A stretch of 6,923 bases of DNA from Paracoccaceae bacterium. Its GTDB lineage: Bacteria; Pseudomonadota; Alphaproteobacteria; Rhodobacterales; Rhodobacteraceae. The position numbers and the translations under genes are program-made. Under the pieces are notes generated by a model. That model was not told the DNA's origin. It saw only the letters and a list, made by a program, of their open reading frames with translations, and did no database searches. Shown in pieces: positions 5,865 to 6,923 of the stretch. How positions within the stretch are numbered: position 1 is the first letter of the stretch; each line of letters opens with the position of its first letter. The stretch lies in assembly GCA_027080755.1 (NCBI GenBank), contig JALWQC010000177.1, positions 1-6,923 on the forward strand, written 5' to 3'.

Positions 5865-6413
5865 TTACGGGCGGTCCCGACGGGCCGCCCGCACCATATC
5901 GGCCAGGGTTTCCATCTCGGGGTCGTTGATCCCCAGCTCCGCCAGATGCGCCACCGTATTAAACAGATAGGCATCATTGGGGCCGGTATTTCCCGCGGCA
6001 GCGGCAATGATTTCCGCCTGCTCGGGCAGGGACAGCCCGCCGCGATACTGCCCGTGGGTGCTGTCGATCACATAGCACAGGGCAGGCACCACGCGCCCGT
6101 CCGCCAGCCGGATTTTCAGCCATTTTTCCAGATAGGCGGCCGAGACCAGCTCGCGTTTGCGCAGATAGGCCAGCACATCGGGCCCCTGCTCCGCCGTCAC
6201 ACGAAAGCCGACCCCCCGACATTCCGCGCCCTCGCGCGCCTCCAGTGCCAGAACCAGACCGGGACGTTCGGGCGTGCCGCGATAATGCACCGAGGCCATG
6301 CAGAAACTGCGGTGAAACCCCTGCAGCGTGGCCAGCTGCCGTTCGGCAAAGGCAAACCCCGGTTTCCACAGCAACGAGCCATAGCCGAACACCCAAAATT
6401 CCTGCCCCTGCAT
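5865..6413 (-). CDS. chaC: ChaC-type glutathione-specific gamma-glutamylcyclotransferase
   Basis: This 182-residue cytosolic enzyme is predicted to cleave glutathione to 5-oxoproline and Cys-Gly. The N-terminal substrate-binding loop WVFGYGSLLWKPGF (about 7-20) is the ChaC signature. RSFCMASVHYRGTPERPG (35-52) is the usual second block, with HYRG in place of the common DHRG. YLRKREL (83-89) carries the expected catalytic glutamate, Glu88, and later CYVID and QYRGGLSLPEQAEII match the family C-terminal half. The frame is open back to 6497, with ATGs at 6497, 6431 and 6413. I chose 6413 because AAGGAG (6428-6423) lies 9 nt upstream and because the conserved fold begins at once. The longest version would overlap the divergent gene at 6470. 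No chaA transporter is nearby. The family assignment is strong; substrate preference (glutathione or other gamma-glutamyl peptides) is by homology. Confidence 0.92.
   Translation of the reverse strand: MQGQEFWVFGYGSLLWKPGFAFAERQLATLQGFHRSFCMASVHYRGTPERPGLVLALEAREGAECRGVGFRVTAEQGPDVLAYLRKRELVSAAYLEKWLKIRLADGRVVPALCYVIDSTHGQYRGGLSLPEQAEIIAAAAGNTGPNDAYLFNTVAHLAELGINDPEMETLADMVRAARRDRP
5868..5891. terminator. GC-rich stem-loop at the convergent nfeD/chaC junction
   Basis: CGGGCGG (5868-5874) pairs with CCGCCCG (5885-5891). CCC/GGG inside the loop extends the stem around one bulged T, leaving a GAC loop. It starts 6 bp after the NfeD stop and lies within the last ChaC codons. It could end or stabilise the qmcA-nfeD transcript, since only 3 bp separate the two stop codons. 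No U-tract follows on the plus strand, so it may simply reflect coding sequence (Arg-Arg-Asp-Arg). Confidence 0.35.
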
Positions 6414-6422
6414 TGTCAGCCG

Positions 6423-6428
6423 CTCCTT
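6423..6428 (-). promoter_or_regulatory. ribosome binding site deciding the chaC start
   Basis: AAGGAG on the minus strand lies 9 nt before the ATG at 6413. It falls inside the codons that follow the upstream in-frame ATG at 6431, which itself has no clear site. Confidence 0.65.
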
Positions 6429-6457
6429 CATACGATAAGGCCAGATTACGAAATCCG

Positions 6458-6463
6458 AAGGGG
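6458..6463 (+). promoter_or_regulatory. ribosome binding site for the DUF2125 gene
   Basis: AAGGGG lies 6 nt before the ATG at 6470 and directly abuts the in-frame ATG at 6464. Spacing therefore favours 6470. The 56-bp divergent gap 6414-6469 is otherwise too short and featureless for me to assign promoters. Confidence 0.6.
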
Positions 6464-6469
6464 ATGTCC

Positions 6470-6923
6470 ATGCGCCGCGTTGCGATCCTGACCACAATTA
6501 TCGCTCTGGGTTGGAGCGCCTACTGGCTCGCCGGTTTCAAGGCGCAGCAAAGCCTGCTGGACACGCTTGTCGCACAACAACGTGCCACGGGCTGGACGAT
6601 CGATATCGCCAACCTGAAAACCGCCGGATACCCCAACCGTTTCGACACCACATTTACCGGCCTGCATGTTGCGGATCCGGCCGGCATCTGGGCCTGGGAC
6701 GCCCCCGCCTTCCAGATTATGGCGCTGTCCTACAAGCCCAACCACATCATCGCCGCATGGCCGGGCAAACATGTCGTAACCGTCAACGGTGCCCGCTATA
6801 GCTTCGAAAGCGACACGGCCCGTGCCTCTGTCCGGTTTGCCCCGACACCGCGCCTGCCGCTGGAGCGGGTGCAACTGGAAGCCACCCGAAACCGTCTGGA
6901 CGGCCCGAACGGGATGAAAGCCA
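6470..6923 (+). CDS. DUF2125-domain protein, N-terminal part (cut by window edge)
   Basis: The frame is open from the ATG at 6470 to the right edge, giving 151 codons with no stop. Residues 1-3 (MRR) followed by a hydrophobic segment at about 4-22 form a membrane anchor or uncleaved signal, which would put the rest in the periplasm. The region after it contains GYPNRFDTTFTGLHV, WAWDAPAFQIMALSYKPNHII and AAWPGKH, the pattern I recognise from DUF2125 proteins of alphaproteobacteria. Their function is not known to me; the beta-rich, lipid-transport-like look is only an impression. The gene starts divergently from the ChaC-like gene with 56 bp between the start codons. The C-terminal part, and any downstream operon members, are out of view. 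Confidence 0.8.
   Translation, partial: MRRVAILTTIIALGWSAYWLAGFKAQQSLLDTLVAQQRATGWTIDIANLKTAGYPNRFDTTFTGLHVADPAGIWAWDAPAFQIMALSYKPNHIIAAWPGKHVVTVNGARYSFESDTARASVRFAPTPRLPLERVQLEATRNRLDGPNGMKA

Noticed and set aside
6414..6497. N-terminal extension of the ChaC-like protein to 6497 or 6431
   Set aside because: The version starting at 6497 overlaps the start of the divergent gene. Neither start has a good ribosome binding site, while 6413 has AAGGAG at 9 nt.

Overview
The window reads as chromosomal DNA of an alphaproteobacterium, most likely a member of the Rhodobacterales/Roseobacter lineage. This rests on the GC-rich codon use, a ClpA of alphaproteobacterial type, a DUF2125 protein (a family I associate mainly with this group) and the gene neighbourhood. 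It cannot be taken to genus level. All reading frames are intact. I see no mobile element, tRNA, rRNA, CRISPR array or other sign of recent transfer, so this looks like core genome.

Layout. Positions 1-1322 (+) hold the C-terminal part of clpA, the Hsp100 unfoldase of the ClpAP protease; its start lies outside the window. A 112-bp gap with an 11-bp perfect stem-loop separates it from a convergent two-gene operon on the minus strand. That operon encodes a four-helix MotA/TolQ/ExbB-type proton-channel protein (4254-3049) followed, 3 bp later, by a MotB/OmpA-type partner with a very long coiled coil (3045-1435). A 227-bp divergent control region (4255-4481) separates it from a plus-strand pair: qmcA (SPFH/band-7 membrane protein, 4482-5408) and an NfeD-family partner (5412-5861). 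A ChaC-type gamma-glutamylcyclotransferase (6413-5865, minus) converges on the NfeD gene with a 3-bp gap. A DUF2125 protein (6470 to the right edge, +) starts divergently from it and is cut by the window edge.

How they fit together. The most distinctive unit is the MotA-like/MotB-like pair. It has the hallmarks of a proton-driven 5:2-type motor: a GLLGTFYGL-type channel helix, an intramembrane Asp in the B subunit, and a C-terminal peptidoglycan-binding OmpA domain. It has no flagellar, Tol or TonB neighbours. Its B subunit has about 350 residues of Ala/Gln/Glu-rich helix between membrane and OmpA domain, and its A subunit has a cytoplasmic tail of about 180 residues. The architecture recalls the ZorAB motor of Zorya phage defence but lacks any visible ZorC/D/E-type effector. 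It sits head to head with the qmcA-nfeD membrane-organising pair, so the two may share regulation. The shared region carries three copies of TTGCAATT and a good candidate promoter for the motor operon.
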